A stretch of 12,638 bases of DNA from Gemmatimonadota bacterium (GTDB taxonomy: Bacteria; Gemmatimonadota; Gemmatimonadetes; Longimicrobiales; Longimicrobiaceae). Of this stretch, positions 6,401 to 12,638 are shown piece by piece (within the stretch, counting starts at the first letter, position 1; every line of letters starts with the position of its first letter). Under the pieces are notes generated by a model. The model was not told where the DNA came from and did no database searches. It worked only from the letters and a program-made list of their open reading frames with translations. A program made the position numbers and the translations under genes. The stretch spans positions 1-12,638 of the forward strand of contig JAHWJV010000055.1 in the NCBI GenBank assembly GCA_019348265.1, in the 5' to 3' direction.

Positions 6401-7684
6401 CTAGACCTCCGAATCCACCGCGCCGATGACCAGGGCGGCGTTGATTCCACCGAAACCGAACGAGTTCGAGATGGCGTAACGGACCGGCCGGTGGTCTCCT
6501 TCGCCGCCGACGTAGCGCAGGTCGCACTCGGGGTCGGCCTCGGTGAGGTTGAGCGTCGGCGCGATCCAGCCGCGCTCGATGGACATGGCGGTGATGGCCG
6601 CCTCGATCGCCCCGGTGGCGCCCAGCGCGTGGGCGTGATAGCCCTTGGTCCCGCTGACGGCGACCCGGTCGGAATTCTCGCCGAGCACCTGGCGAATGAC
6701 GCGCGTCTCCGTCGAGTCGTTGAGCGGCGTAGACGAGCCATGGGCGTTCACGTAGTCGATCTGCTCCGGCGCGACCCGGGCGTCGTTCAGCGCGAGCCGC
6801 ATGGCCCTGACCGCCTGCACGCCGTCCGGCCGAGGCGCGGTCATGTGGTGCGCGTCGTTGGTGTTGGCGTACCCGAGCACCTCGGCGTACACGTGGGCGC
6901 CACGAGCCCGAGCGTGCTCCAGCTCTTCCAGCACCAGGATGGCGGCGCCCTCCGCCATGACGAACCCGTCGCGCTCGCGGTCGAACGGCCTCGAGGCGTG
7001 CTCCGGGTCGTCGTTCCGGGTGGACATCGCGCGGATGATCGAGAATGCACCGTAGCAGAGCGGCGCCAGCGGCGTCTCGACACCGCCGACGACGGCCACG
7101 TCCGCGCTCCCGTCCCGCACCAGGCGGAAACCATCACCGATGGCGATCGCTCCTGACGCGCAGCTCATCCCGTTCGTCGAATTGGGCCCGGTGAAGCCGA
7201 ACTCGATCGCTACGTTGCACGATGCGGCGCCGCCGAAGACGGTGAGTGCAAGCGTCGGATCTACCGCGCGGATGCCACCCTTCAGGAACGAGTTGAGCTG
7301 CTGCTCCCCGTGTCCCACGCCGCCGAGGGCGCTTCCCAACTGAACGGCGACCCGGTCCGGGTCCACCGAGCCCGTCTCCAGCGAAGCGTCCTCGAGCGCC
7401 AGCCGGGTCGCCGCGACGGCGAATTGCCCGTAGCGGTCGAGCCGCTTCACGCGGGCGCGGTCGATGTAGTCGGTCGGCTCGAAGTCGTCCACCTGCGCCG
7501 CGATGTGGCTCCGGAAGGGTGACGGGTCGAACCGCTCGATGCGGCGCACCGCCGACCGTTGGCGCTGTAGCCCGTCCCAGAGCCCCTCCGCCCCCGCGCC
7601 GATCGGGGTGATGCATCCGATCCCCGTGATCACTACGCGACGGGCAACCCTCGCCCGCCGTCCATCGGGTCCCTCATAAAACAT
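6401..7684 (-). CDS. Beta-ketoacyl-ACP synthase, FabF/KAS II type
   Basis: Condensing enzyme that joins malonyl-ACP to an acyl chain; 427 aa, slightly longer than FabF. The catalytic triad is visible: Cys175 in SCASGA, His315 in NAHGSSTP and His352 in AHALGATGA, with conserved Lys347 in GTKGY. The C-terminal GFGGINAAL loop is at 410-418. The N-terminus reads RRVVITGIGCITPIG. The start is ATG 7684, not an upstream codon in the same open frame, because GGAGG lies 6 bases before it and the thiolase fold begins 14 residues later. It overlaps the cyclase-like gene by 11 bases, so the two are probably co-translated. No ACP, FabG or FabD gene is adjacent, so a core fatty-acid role is not shown by context. 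A specialised lipid or polyketide role is possible. Confidence 0.92.
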   Translation of the reverse strand: MFYEGPDGRRARVARRVVITGIGCITPIGAGAEGLWDGLQRQRSAVRRIERFDPSPFRSHIAAQVDDFEPTDYIDRARVKRLDRYGQFAVAATRLALEDASLETGSVDPDRVAVQLGSALGGVGHGEQQLNSFLKGGIRAVDPTLALTVFGGAASCNVAIEFGFTGPNSTNGMSCASGAIAIGDGFRLVRDGSADVAVVGGVETPLAPLCYGAFSIIRAMSTRNDDPEHASRPFDRERDGFVMAEGAAILVLEELEHARARGAHVYAEVLGYANTNDAHHMTAPRPDGVQAVRAMRLALNDARVAPEQIDYVNAHGSSTPLNDSTETRVIRQVLGENSDRVAVSGTKGYHAHALGATGAIEAAITAMSIERGWIAPTLNLTEADPECDLRYVGGEGDHRPVRYAISNSFGFGGINAALVIGAVDSEV

Positions 7685-8180
7685 GTCGCCCCTCCATGCT
7701 GCGTGACTGCCCCGCCTCGACCGCCCGCTTGATCCCGAGTAACGTTCGGCTGGCGACGTGATGAATGAACACCGGGCCGATGACGCGGTCCGCGACCGCG
7801 CGGCGGGCCGAGGATGGAAGTCGCCAGGCTGGCCCGCCCTCCCATGCGTGCACGATCCGTACGTGCGTGGCACCGTCCGCATCCTCCCGGAAGGTCCAAT
7901 CGACGTCCATCCCCGTGGTGATCCCCTCGACATGACGGTAGATCACCGCCGGGCGGCTTTCGTCCACCGTCATCTCCGACACCCACCAGACCGGGTAGCC
8001 CACCGGCCCGAAGCCTCTCCGCGCAGCCATCTCCACAAGCCCGCGACCAAAGCCGTCCTGGCGGCGAAATCTGACCCAGCGGTAGTGCGGGAGGATATCC
8101 GGCCAGCGTTCCACGTCCGCCGCGGCCGCGAAGCACGCCGCGATCGGCGCGGCGATGCGAATTTCGTCGATGGTGTGCAT
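7674..8180 (-). CDS. SRPBCC-fold protein, polyketide cyclase/dehydrase-like
   Basis: Small START/Bet v1-like hydrophobic-cavity protein, 168 aa, close to the usual single-domain length. It opens with IRIAAPIAACFAAAADVERW, the first strand and helix of the fold. Then come WPDILPHYRWVRF (26-38), a strand-rich middle with WWVSEM (65-70) and VDWTFRED (93-100), and the long C-terminal helix (about 124-155) that closes the pocket. Relatives act as aromatase/cyclases on polyketides, as lipid carriers or as toxin-like proteins, so the activity cannot be assigned. Its end overlaps the ketosynthase start by 11 bases, which supports a shared acyl or polyketide substrate. The ATG at 8180 has no clear ribosome site. 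The gene follows a repeat-rich spacer in which no convincing promoter was found. Confidence 0.8.
   Translation of the reverse strand: MHTIDEIRIAAPIAACFAAAADVERWPDILPHYRWVRFRRQDGFGRGLVEMAARRGFGPVGYPVWWVSEMTVDESRPAVIYRHVEGITTGMDVDWTFREDADGATHVRIVHAWEGGPAWRLPSSARRAVADRVIGPVFIHHVASRTLLGIKRAVEAGQSRSMEGRHVL
7691..7695 (-). promoter_or_regulatory. Ribosome-binding site of the ketosynthase gene
   Basis: GGAGG on the minus strand ends 6 bases before ATG 7684, inside the 3' end of the SRPBCC gene. It decides the ketosynthase start against a much longer frame that opens at 7933. Confidence 0.8.
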
Positions 8181-8201
8181 GAGAAGTTAGTCTTTAAGCC
8201 T

Positions 8202-8306
8202 TCAGTCGTCAGTCGTCAGTCTCGGGTCGTCAGTCGGTCGAACTGCATGCGGGGTGGGGGCGGCGTCAGTCGCAGCAAGACCGCAGACCGACGACAGGCG
8301 ACCGAC
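8202..8306 (+). repeat. REP-like tract of TCAGTCG repeats with inverted arm
   Basis: Five copies of TCAGTC(G/T) lie at 8202, 8209, 8216, 8230 and 8266, the first three directly in tandem. The sequence GTCGGTCG (8233-8240) has a perfect inverted copy at 8299-8306, and a second near-complement (GACCGACGAC) lies at 8286-8295. The tract can fold back on itself. It fills most of the gap between the M42 and SRPBCC genes. It looks like a degenerate intergenic repeat family; the window holds only this copy. Confidence 0.6.
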
Positions 8307-8317
8307 GGCTGCTTTTC

Positions 8318-9436
8318 TCATCTCGCCACGAAGCTCGCGCCGTCCTCAAGCCGGAGCACGAACTCCGCGAGGAGCCGCGCCGTGGAGTGGAGATCGGCGA
8401 GCGAGACGATCTCGTTCGGCGAGTGCATGTACCGGTTGGGCACCGAGATCACGCCGGTCGCCACGCCGGCTCGCGAGAGGTAGATCGCGTCCGCGTCGGT
8501 ATGAGTCGCTCGCGCGTTCGCCTGGATGGTGTAGGCGATCCCAGCCGCCTCCGCCGCGTCGACCAGCCGATCGAAGACCAGGGGGTGGATCGCCGAGCCG
8601 CGCCCGAGCACCGGTCCGCCGCCCAGGCAATGCTCGCCCGTCTGCTTCTTCTCGATGCGCGGAGCATCGGTCGCAAAGGTGACGTCGACTACCAGCGCGA
8701 CCTGCGGCTCGATCTGGAAGGCGCTCGTGCGGGCGCCGCCGCCCTGGTACCCGATCTCTTCCTGCGCGGTCGCCACGGCGGTGACCTCGCCGCCGAAGGA
8801 GCGACCCGACGACCGCAGGATACGGAGCGTCTCCAGCACGACGAAAGCGCCGATCCGGTTGTCGACCGCGCGCGAGGCGATCAGATCTCCGCCGAGCTTC
8901 ACCATCCCCCCGTCGAGGACGGCCGGATCGCCGACCCGGAGCCCGAGGGCGTGCGCAGCCTCCCGGTTCTTGGCGCCGACGTCGACCCACAGATCGGTGA
9001 GCTTGGCGGCTTTGTCGCGCTCCTCCGGCTTCATCAGGTGGATAGGCTTCGTGCCTACCACGCCGGTGACTTCGCCGTCCCGCGCGAGGATTCGTACGCG
9101 CTGGCCGAGCAGCACCTGCGCATCCCATCCGCCGATGCCGTCGAAGTAGAGGAAGCCCTCCTCGTCGATGTGCGTGACGATCAGGCCGATCTCGTCGATG
9201 TGCCCGGCGAGCATCACCCGCGGGGAACCGCCCGGGTTGAGCGTCGCGAAGGAGTTTCCGCTGACGTCGGCATCGAACCGGTCGGCCACCTTTTCCGCCT
9301 CTTCGCGCCACACGCGCGCCGCCGCGAGCTCGAACCCCGACGGACCCGGAGCGTCCAGAAGCCGACGTAGGAAGTCGATCGATCCTTCCGAGAACGTCTC
9401 CGGCTCGCCCGCTACATCGCTCGTGGTGTCGGCCAT
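8318..9436 (-). CDS. M42 family metallopeptidase (glutamyl aminopeptidase / FrvX-like)
   Basis: Di-zinc or di-cobalt cytosolic aminopeptidase of the M42 family, known for large tetrahedral assemblies that trim peptides; 372 aa, normal length. Metal ligands and catalytic residues are all visible: His79 in AGHIDEIG, bridging Asp192 in RAVDNRIG, the catalytic Glu226 and ligand Glu227 in TAQEEIGYQGG, Asp251 in VVDVTFATD, and His338 in RYMHSPNE. Their spacing follows the family. The PDZ-like inserted domain lies at about 85-185. There is no signal peptide. The start ATG 9436 has GAGG very close upstream; about 20 residues precede the family's usual first helix, so a later start cannot be fully excluded. 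It lies 63 bases after the SDR gene, so read-through from the Nudix promoter is possible. Confidence 0.93.
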   Translation of the reverse strand: MADTTSDVAGEPETFSEGSIDFLRRLLDAPGPSGFELAAARVWREEAEKVADRFDADVSGNSFATLNPGGSPRVMLAGHIDEIGLIVTHIDEEGFLYFDGIGGWDAQVLLGQRVRILARDGEVTGVVGTKPIHLMKPEERDKAAKLTDLWVDVGAKNREAAHALGLRVGDPAVLDGGMVKLGGDLIASRAVDNRIGAFVVLETLRILRSSGRSFGGEVTAVATAQEEIGYQGGGARTSAFQIEPQVALVVDVTFATDAPRIEKKQTGEHCLGGGPVLGRGSAIHPLVFDRLVDAAEAAGIAYTIQANARATHTDADAIYLSRAGVATGVISVPNRYMHSPNEIVSLADLHSTARLLAEFVLRLEDGASFVAR

Positions 9437-9468
9437 GCCTCGATTGCGTGCGTTAGGGGTGGAAAGGA

Positions 9469-9487
9469 CCCGGGCGCCGACCCCGGG
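9469..9487 (-). terminator. Weak GC-rich hairpin after the SDR gene
   Basis: CCCGGG at 9487-9482 and again at 9474-9469 can form a 6-bp stem with a 7-base loop, 12 bases after the SDR stop. Only a broken T-run (TCCTTTCC) follows on the minus strand. It may be a weak terminator or attenuator before the M42 gene, or chance in GC-rich DNA. Confidence 0.25.
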
Positions 9488-9499
9488 AATTTGAACTCG

Positions 9500-10399
9500 T
9501 CATATGGCGCCTTCCGCTCGCAACGCCGACGGGAGTCCCTCGCGAACAGATGGATAGTGGGGGATGACGCCGAGCTCTTCACGCATGCGGCGGTTGCTAC
9601 AGCGCCGGTCTGCGACCCGCCGCTCGTACGCACTGGGGCTGAGCTCCTGGCGAATCTCCTCCCGGTCGACCACCGGAGGGAGCGGAATGTCGAGCAGGGA
9701 TGCGGTGAGGCGCGCGTATTCCTCACCCGTTACCGGCTCGTCGTCGCAGAGCAGGTACACTTCGCCGGCTTTGCCTTTCTTCCAGGCCGCGATGAGCCCC
9801 TCCACGAGATCTTCGACGTGGATGCGCGAGACCCAGAGCTCCTCGTCACCCACCCGCTGGTAGGCGCCGCTCTCGAGCCGCTGCCGCAGCGTTCGATTCG
9901 GCCCATAGATCCCTGGAGTGCGGCAGATCCGCATGGGAAAGCCATGCTCACGGTGGATCTGCTGGTAGACTTTCTCCGACTCCATGCGAGCCTCCCCAAG
10001 CGGAGAGGTAGGGCTCAGCTCGGTGTTCTCGTCGGTCCAGCCCCCGTCGCGCCTGCCGTACACCGAGGTGCTGCTGAGGTACACGAGTGCCTCCAGCGGA
10101 TACTCGGCGAAGGCTGATGCCACGTTCATCGACCCCCATACGCTGTAGCGCTCGGGCCCGATCGCCTGCGGGCGCACCAAGTCGAAGACCACGTGCGGCT
10201 CCCACGCGGCCAGCCCCAGCAGGGTGTCCGGCTCCATCACCTCCGCGAAGACGGGCTGCGCGCCGGCCTCCTCGATCTCCGGGTATCGCTCGGGGGTGCG
10301 CGTGGTGGCGCGCACCTCCACCCCGTCGCGCACCAGGCGCCGCGCGAGGTAAAGGCCCACGTACCCGCACCCCACGATCACCGCCCGTTGCTGACTCAC
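9500..10399 (-). CDS. NAD(P)-binding atypical SDR (NAD-dependent epimerase/dehydratase-like)
   Basis: Rossmann-fold protein of the extended/atypical short-chain dehydrogenase group, 299 aa, similar in layout to E. coli YeeZ. The nucleotide loop GCGYVG is at 10-15, and RATTRT (30-35) suggests NADP preference. The core YLSSTSVYG strand (107-115) is kept. The catalytic Y-x3-K is lost: by alignment to the P-x3-YG-x2-K pattern, Tyr is replaced by Leu134 and Lys by Arg138 (SPLGEARMESE). The protein may therefore bind the cofactor without classical epimerase chemistry. The start is GTG 10399, because GAGGAAG lies 3 bases upstream of it. The gene begins 7 bases after the Nudix stop and is clearly co-transcribed with it. 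The substrate is unknown. Confidence 0.85.
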   Translation of the reverse strand: MSQQRAVIVGCGYVGLYLARRLVRDGVEVRATTRTPERYPEIEEAGAQPVFAEVMEPDTLLGLAAWEPHVVFDLVRPQAIGPERYSVWGSMNVASAFAEYPLEALVYLSSTSVYGRRDGGWTDENTELSPTSPLGEARMESEKVYQQIHREHGFPMRICRTPGIYGPNRTLRQRLESGAYQRVGDEELWVSRIHVEDLVEGLIAAWKKGKAGEVYLLCDDEPVTGEEYARLTASLLDIPLPPVVDREEIRQELSPSAYERRVADRRCSNRRMREELGVIPHYPSVREGLPSALRAEGAI

Positions 10400-10406
10400 G
10401 TCTTCC

Positions 10407-11039
10407 TCACTGGTCCGGTTTTGCGCCGGCGATATCGAGAAAATTGGTGATGATCCGGTGAGTAATCCCCCAGATCACATGATTCTGGTAGCCGAACGCG
10501 GGAAACCGAAGCGGCGTGCCGCTGGGCGGCGCGTGTACATGCTCCGCGGCAGAACCCGGGCCCGCGAGATGGTCGACCGGTACCCACACGGCGAGCGCCA
10601 CCTCATGGTTCAGCCGGACGGTGGCGTCCTCGGGCACGGCGAAGACGAAAGAGGAAACCACGATCGCGGGAGCGCCCGACCGTGGCTCGACGTCGTCGAG
10701 CTGACCGAGCAACCGTCCTTCGCAGGCGAGGTCGAGACCGACCTCCTCGAGCGCCTCGCGCATGGCGGTGGCGACGCTGGAGCCATCGGACGGAGCGCGA
10801 CGCCCGCCGGGAAGGGCCATGTGTCCCGACCAGGGATCGTTCGGGAACGTCGCTCGTTTGATCACCAAAAGCTCCAGCTCCGAGCCGCCCGGTCGCACAA
10901 CCAGTGCCACGGAGGCGCACGCCCGCTCACGAAGCGAGCCCGGCAGCCCTTCGGGGGAGCAAGCCTCCGCAACGATCGGGGAACGCGCCGCTAGGCCTCT
11001 GGTAATCGACTCCAGCCGTCGCTCGGACTTCTCGTGCAC
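10407..11039 (-). CDS. Nudix hydrolase, CoA-pyrophosphatase-like
   Basis: Mg-dependent hydrolase of nucleoside-diphosphate-linked compounds, 210 aa. The Nudix helix core REALEEVG is at 94-101, preceded by WSGHMALPGG (70-79). The spacing between PGG and REA matches NudL/NUDT7-type CoA diphosphatases, which cut CoA and derivatives to 4'-phosphopantetheine and 3',5'-ADP. The family's upstream R-x-H-x-GQ signature is only partly kept (here PNDPWSGHM), so CoA as substrate is inference. The frame stays open upstream into the threonine ammonia-lyase region, but GTG 11039 has GGAG seven bases before it and starts just before the first helix. An ATG at 11087 would add 16 residues without a good ribosome site. 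First gene of a unit with the SDR gene 7 bases downstream. Confidence 0.85.
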   Translation of the reverse strand: MHEKSERRLESITRGLAARSPIVAEACSPEGLPGSLRERACASVALVVRPGGSELELLVIKRATFPNDPWSGHMALPGGRRAPSDGSSVATAMREALEEVGLDLACEGRLLGQLDDVEPRSGAPAIVVSSFVFAVPEDATVRLNHEVALAVWVPVDHLAGPGSAAEHVHAPPSGTPLRFPAFGYQNHVIWGITHRIITNFLDIAGAKPDQ

Positions 11040-11192
11040 CGCATCGCTCCGCGTTGGGAGGGTGAGGCCCGCCTTCGCCGCAAGCATCGCATGGGCCCGA
11101 CCCCGGGGCAAGCGCGGCCGTCCGACCTTTCGCGACCCCGCCCGCGGTCGCAGTATGGTGGATCGTAGAAGCATCCTCGAACGACAGCGGAC
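11040..11192. other. Divergent intergenic region, Nudix / threonine ammonia-lyase
   Basis: About 150 bases between two divergent starts, so it should hold promoters for both. On the plus strand TATGGT (11154-11159) could be a -10 box, but no good -35 lies at 16-18 bases. Just upstream of it, GCGACC (11132-11137) and GGTCGC (11146-11151) form an inverted repeat, placed like an operator or short hairpin. I see no leader peptide or T-box-like structure. Confidence 0.4.
11047..11050 (-). promoter_or_regulatory. Ribosome-binding site of the Nudix gene
   Basis: GGAG on the minus strand lies 7 bases before GTG 11039. It decides this start over upstream in-frame codons that would run into the opposing gene. 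Confidence 0.65.
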
Positions 11193-12413
11193 ATGATAGA
11201 GCTCCACGACATAGAAGCAGCCCGGGCCCGGACGGCCGAGCACCTCGTCCTGACGCCGTGTACTCCATCCGCGGTATTCGCCGACCTGTTCGACGGCCAC
11301 GCCTGGTTCAAGTTCGAGAACCTTCAGCGCACCGGCTCGTTCAAGGAGCGTGGCGCGCTGAACCGGATGCTGTTGATGGACGAGGCGGAGCGGGCGAAGG
11401 GGGTGATCACGGCCAGTGCGGGCAACCACGCGCAGGGGGTGGCCTACCACGCGCACCGGCTCGGGATCACCGCTACGATCGTCATGCCGGAGCGGACCCC
11501 GCTGATCAAGGTCACGAACACGGAGCGCTTCGGCGCGCGCGTAATCCTCCACGGCCGCAGCTACGATGAGGCGATGGTCGAGGCGATGCGGCTGCAGGAG
11601 ATCGAAGGGCAGGGACTCATCCACCCCTTCGACGACACGGGGGTGATCGCGGGGCAGGGCACCATCGGGCTGGAGCTCCTGGAGCAGTGCCCGGAAATGG
11701 ACGCGGTGATCGTTCCGCTGGGCGGCGGCGGCCTCGTGTCCGGCATTGCGGCCGCGATCAAAGCGTATCGGCCCGAGGTGCGGATCGTCGGGGTGGAAGC
11801 GGAGACCCTTCCCGCCGCGAGCCGTGCGCGCGAAGCCGGTGAGCTGGTCACCATTCTCCCCGGGGAGACGATCGCGGACGGCATCGCCGTACGCCGGATC
11901 GGCGATTACACGTTCGGGATGGTGGAGCGGCTGGTGGACGACCTGGTGCTCGTATCCGAGGAGGAGATCGCGGCGGCCGTGCTACTGCTGCTGGAGCGTG
12001 AGAAGACGGTGGCGGAGCCCGCGGCCGCCACGACGCTGGCGGCTCTGATCGGCGGCGGGCTCCCTCACCTCTCCGGGAAGAACGTCGTGATGGTGCTCAG
12101 CGGCGGAAACATAGACGTGAACCTGCTGTCGCGGATCATCGAGCGCGGTTTGATCCACGACGGCCGGCTGGCGGAGCTGGTCGTCTGCATCCAGGACCGG
12201 CCCGGTGCACTGGCGGCGGTCACCGCGATCCTGGCGGAGCAGGGAGCCAACATCCTGCAACTGGACCACCGCCGCGGATCCGCGGGTCTGCGGATCACGG
12301 AAGCGGAGGTGGAGCTCACGCTGGAGACTCGCGGGCGCAAGCACGTCCAGGCGATCGTTCAGGCATTCGAGGCGGCGGGATACGAAGTGCGGGATGAGCA
12401 CCGGCGACCCTGA
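11193..12413 (+). CDS. ilvA: Threonine ammonia-lyase with ACT domain (medium form)
   Basis: PLP enzyme that deaminates L-threonine to 2-oxobutyrate, the first step of isoleucine synthesis; 406 aa. The PLP Lys51 lies in TGSFKERGA. SAGNHAQG (75-82) binds the substrate carboxylate. The glycine loop GGGGLVSG (177-184) holds the PLP phosphate, and SGGN (303-306) contacts the pyridine nitrogen. One ACT domain lies at about 327-400 (VVCIQDRPGALAAV). That separates it from E. coli IlvA (514 aa, two regulatory repeats) and from TdcB (about 330 aa, none). It suggests allosteric control by an amino acid, but which one cannot be told. ATG 11193 has only a weak AGCGG upstream. The end overlaps the HNH gene if that gene starts at 12394. 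Biosynthetic versus catabolic use is not settled; no other isoleucine genes are near. Confidence 0.93.
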   Translation: MIELHDIEAARARTAEHLVLTPCTPSAVFADLFDGHAWFKFENLQRTGSFKERGALNRMLLMDEAERAKGVITASAGNHAQGVAYHAHRLGITATIVMPERTPLIKVTNTERFGARVILHGRSYDEAMVEAMRLQEIEGQGLIHPFDDTGVIAGQGTIGLELLEQCPEMDAVIVPLGGGGLVSGIAAAIKAYRPEVRIVGVEAETLPAASRAREAGELVTILPGETIADGIAVRRIGDYTFGMVERLVDDLVLVSEEEIAAAVLLLLEREKTVAEPAAATTLAALIGGGLPHLSGKNVVMVLSGGNIDVNLLSRIIERGLIHDGRLAELVVCIQDRPGALAAVTAILAEQGANILQLDHRRGSAGLRITEAEVELTLETRGRKHVQAIVQAFEAAGYEVRDEHRRP

Positions 12414-12638
12414 TAGGGAGCGCGTGCCGCTGCGCGAGCGGGTGCTGGCCAGGGATGCGTACCGCTGCGTCTACTGCGGTGAGTGGTTTCCCGAACCGAT
12501 GCTCACGCTGGACCATGTCGAGCCGCGAATGCGAGGCGGCGATCAGTCCGAGGGGAACCTGGTCGCGGCGTGCAGGGCGTGCAACGCGCAGAAAGGGGCG
12601 ACTCCGGCGTGGGCCTACCTCGCCGAGCGGACCGTGGA
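12394..12638 (+). CDS. HNH endonuclease, N-terminal part (3' truncated)
   Basis: Start of a small HNH nuclease that runs off the window; 81 codons are visible. Two zinc-ribbon pairs, Cys25-x2-Cys28 (RCVYCGE) and Cys60-x2-Cys63 (ACRACN), frame the HNH core LDHVEPRMRGG (Asp40-His41) with Asn55 and Asn64 before KG. The motif order and spacing match the common stand-alone McrA-like HNH proteins. Numbering is from ATG 12394, which overlaps the threonine ammonia-lyase by 20 bases. GTG 12424, eleven bases past that stop and preceded by AGGGAG, is an equally good or better start and gives PLRERVLARDAYRC at once. Such proteins are often annotated as restriction-like but have no known partner here. No methylase or phage gene is in view. 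Confidence 0.88.
   Translation, partial: MSTGDPDRERVPLRERVLARDAYRCVYCGEWFPEPMLTLDHVEPRMRGGDQSEGNLVAACRACNAQKGATPAWAYLAERTV

Noticed and set aside
7685..7933. N-terminal extension of the ketosynthase from an upstream start
   Set aside because: The extra 83 residues are the SRPBCC gene read in another frame; ATG 7684 has GGAGG at ideal distance and fits the family start.
8202..8272. CRISPR array
   Set aside because: The repeats are 7 bases long, partly tandem, without uniform spacers or cas genes.
8346..9370. Two long open frames (over 320 codons) on both strands overlapping the M42 gene
   Set aside because: Both are Arg-rich with no domain, while the M42 frame has every metal ligand in place.
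9485..9560. Possible tRNA on the minus strand, because GAGTTCAAATTCCC resembles a T-arm
   Set aside because: The flanking bases do not form a T-stem, no acceptor or anticodon stem can be built upstream, and the region is the 3' end of the SDR gene.
9491..10117. 208-codon plus-strand frame opposite the SDR gene
   Set aside because: No motif or ribosome site; the SDR on the other strand has a clear Rossmann loop and a good start.
11040..11624. N-terminal extension of the Nudix protein into the opposite gene
   Set aside because: The added sequence is the antisense of threonine ammonia-lyase; GTG 11039 has a good ribosome site.

Overview
This is a high-GC bacterial chromosomal segment, most likely from Gemmatimonadota. 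That assignment is an inference from three things: an M1 peptidase with an internal D-x-D-x-D-G loop, a TonB-dependent receptor that carries a carboxypeptidase-regulatory-like domain instead of a signalling domain, and a short (286 aa) RpoD/SigA-like sigma factor. No marker gene settles it. I count ten genes, two of them cut by the window ends. No gap between genes exceeds about 225 bases. I see no rRNA, tRNA, CRISPR array, insertion sequence or phage gene.

Left block (plus strand, 1-5187): the C-terminal part of an M1 metallopeptidase, then a tight three-gene operon. The operon holds a TonB-dependent outer-membrane receptor, an ECF sigma factor starting 2 nt after the receptor stop, and a membrane zinc-finger anti-sigma factor overlapping the sigma gene by ATGA. 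A candidate promoter and small palindromes precede the receptor. Hairpins follow the anti-sigma gene at a convergent junction.

Right block (minus strand, about 11039 down to 5317), in transcription order: Nudix hydrolase (CoA-pyrophosphatase-like), atypical SDR/NAD-dependent epimerase-like protein, M42 aminopeptidase, SRPBCC (polyketide-cyclase-like) protein, a FabF-type beta-ketoacyl-ACP synthase whose start lies inside the SRPBCC gene, and the RpoD/SigA-like sigma factor. The sigma gene has its own strong TTGACT-N17-TATATT promoter, a foldable leader and a textbook intrinsic terminator. A short-repeat REP-like tract lies between the M42 and SRPBCC genes.

Far right (plus strand, 11193 to end): an ACT-domain threonine ammonia-lyase, divergent from the Nudix gene, followed by the start of an HNH endonuclease that runs off the window.

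Most genes are ordinary housekeeping. The parts most worth a second look are the receptor / ECF sigma / anti-sigma operon, which lacks the classical FecA/FecR signalling domains; the stand-alone ketosynthase plus cyclase-like pair; and the structured leader of the sigma-factor gene.
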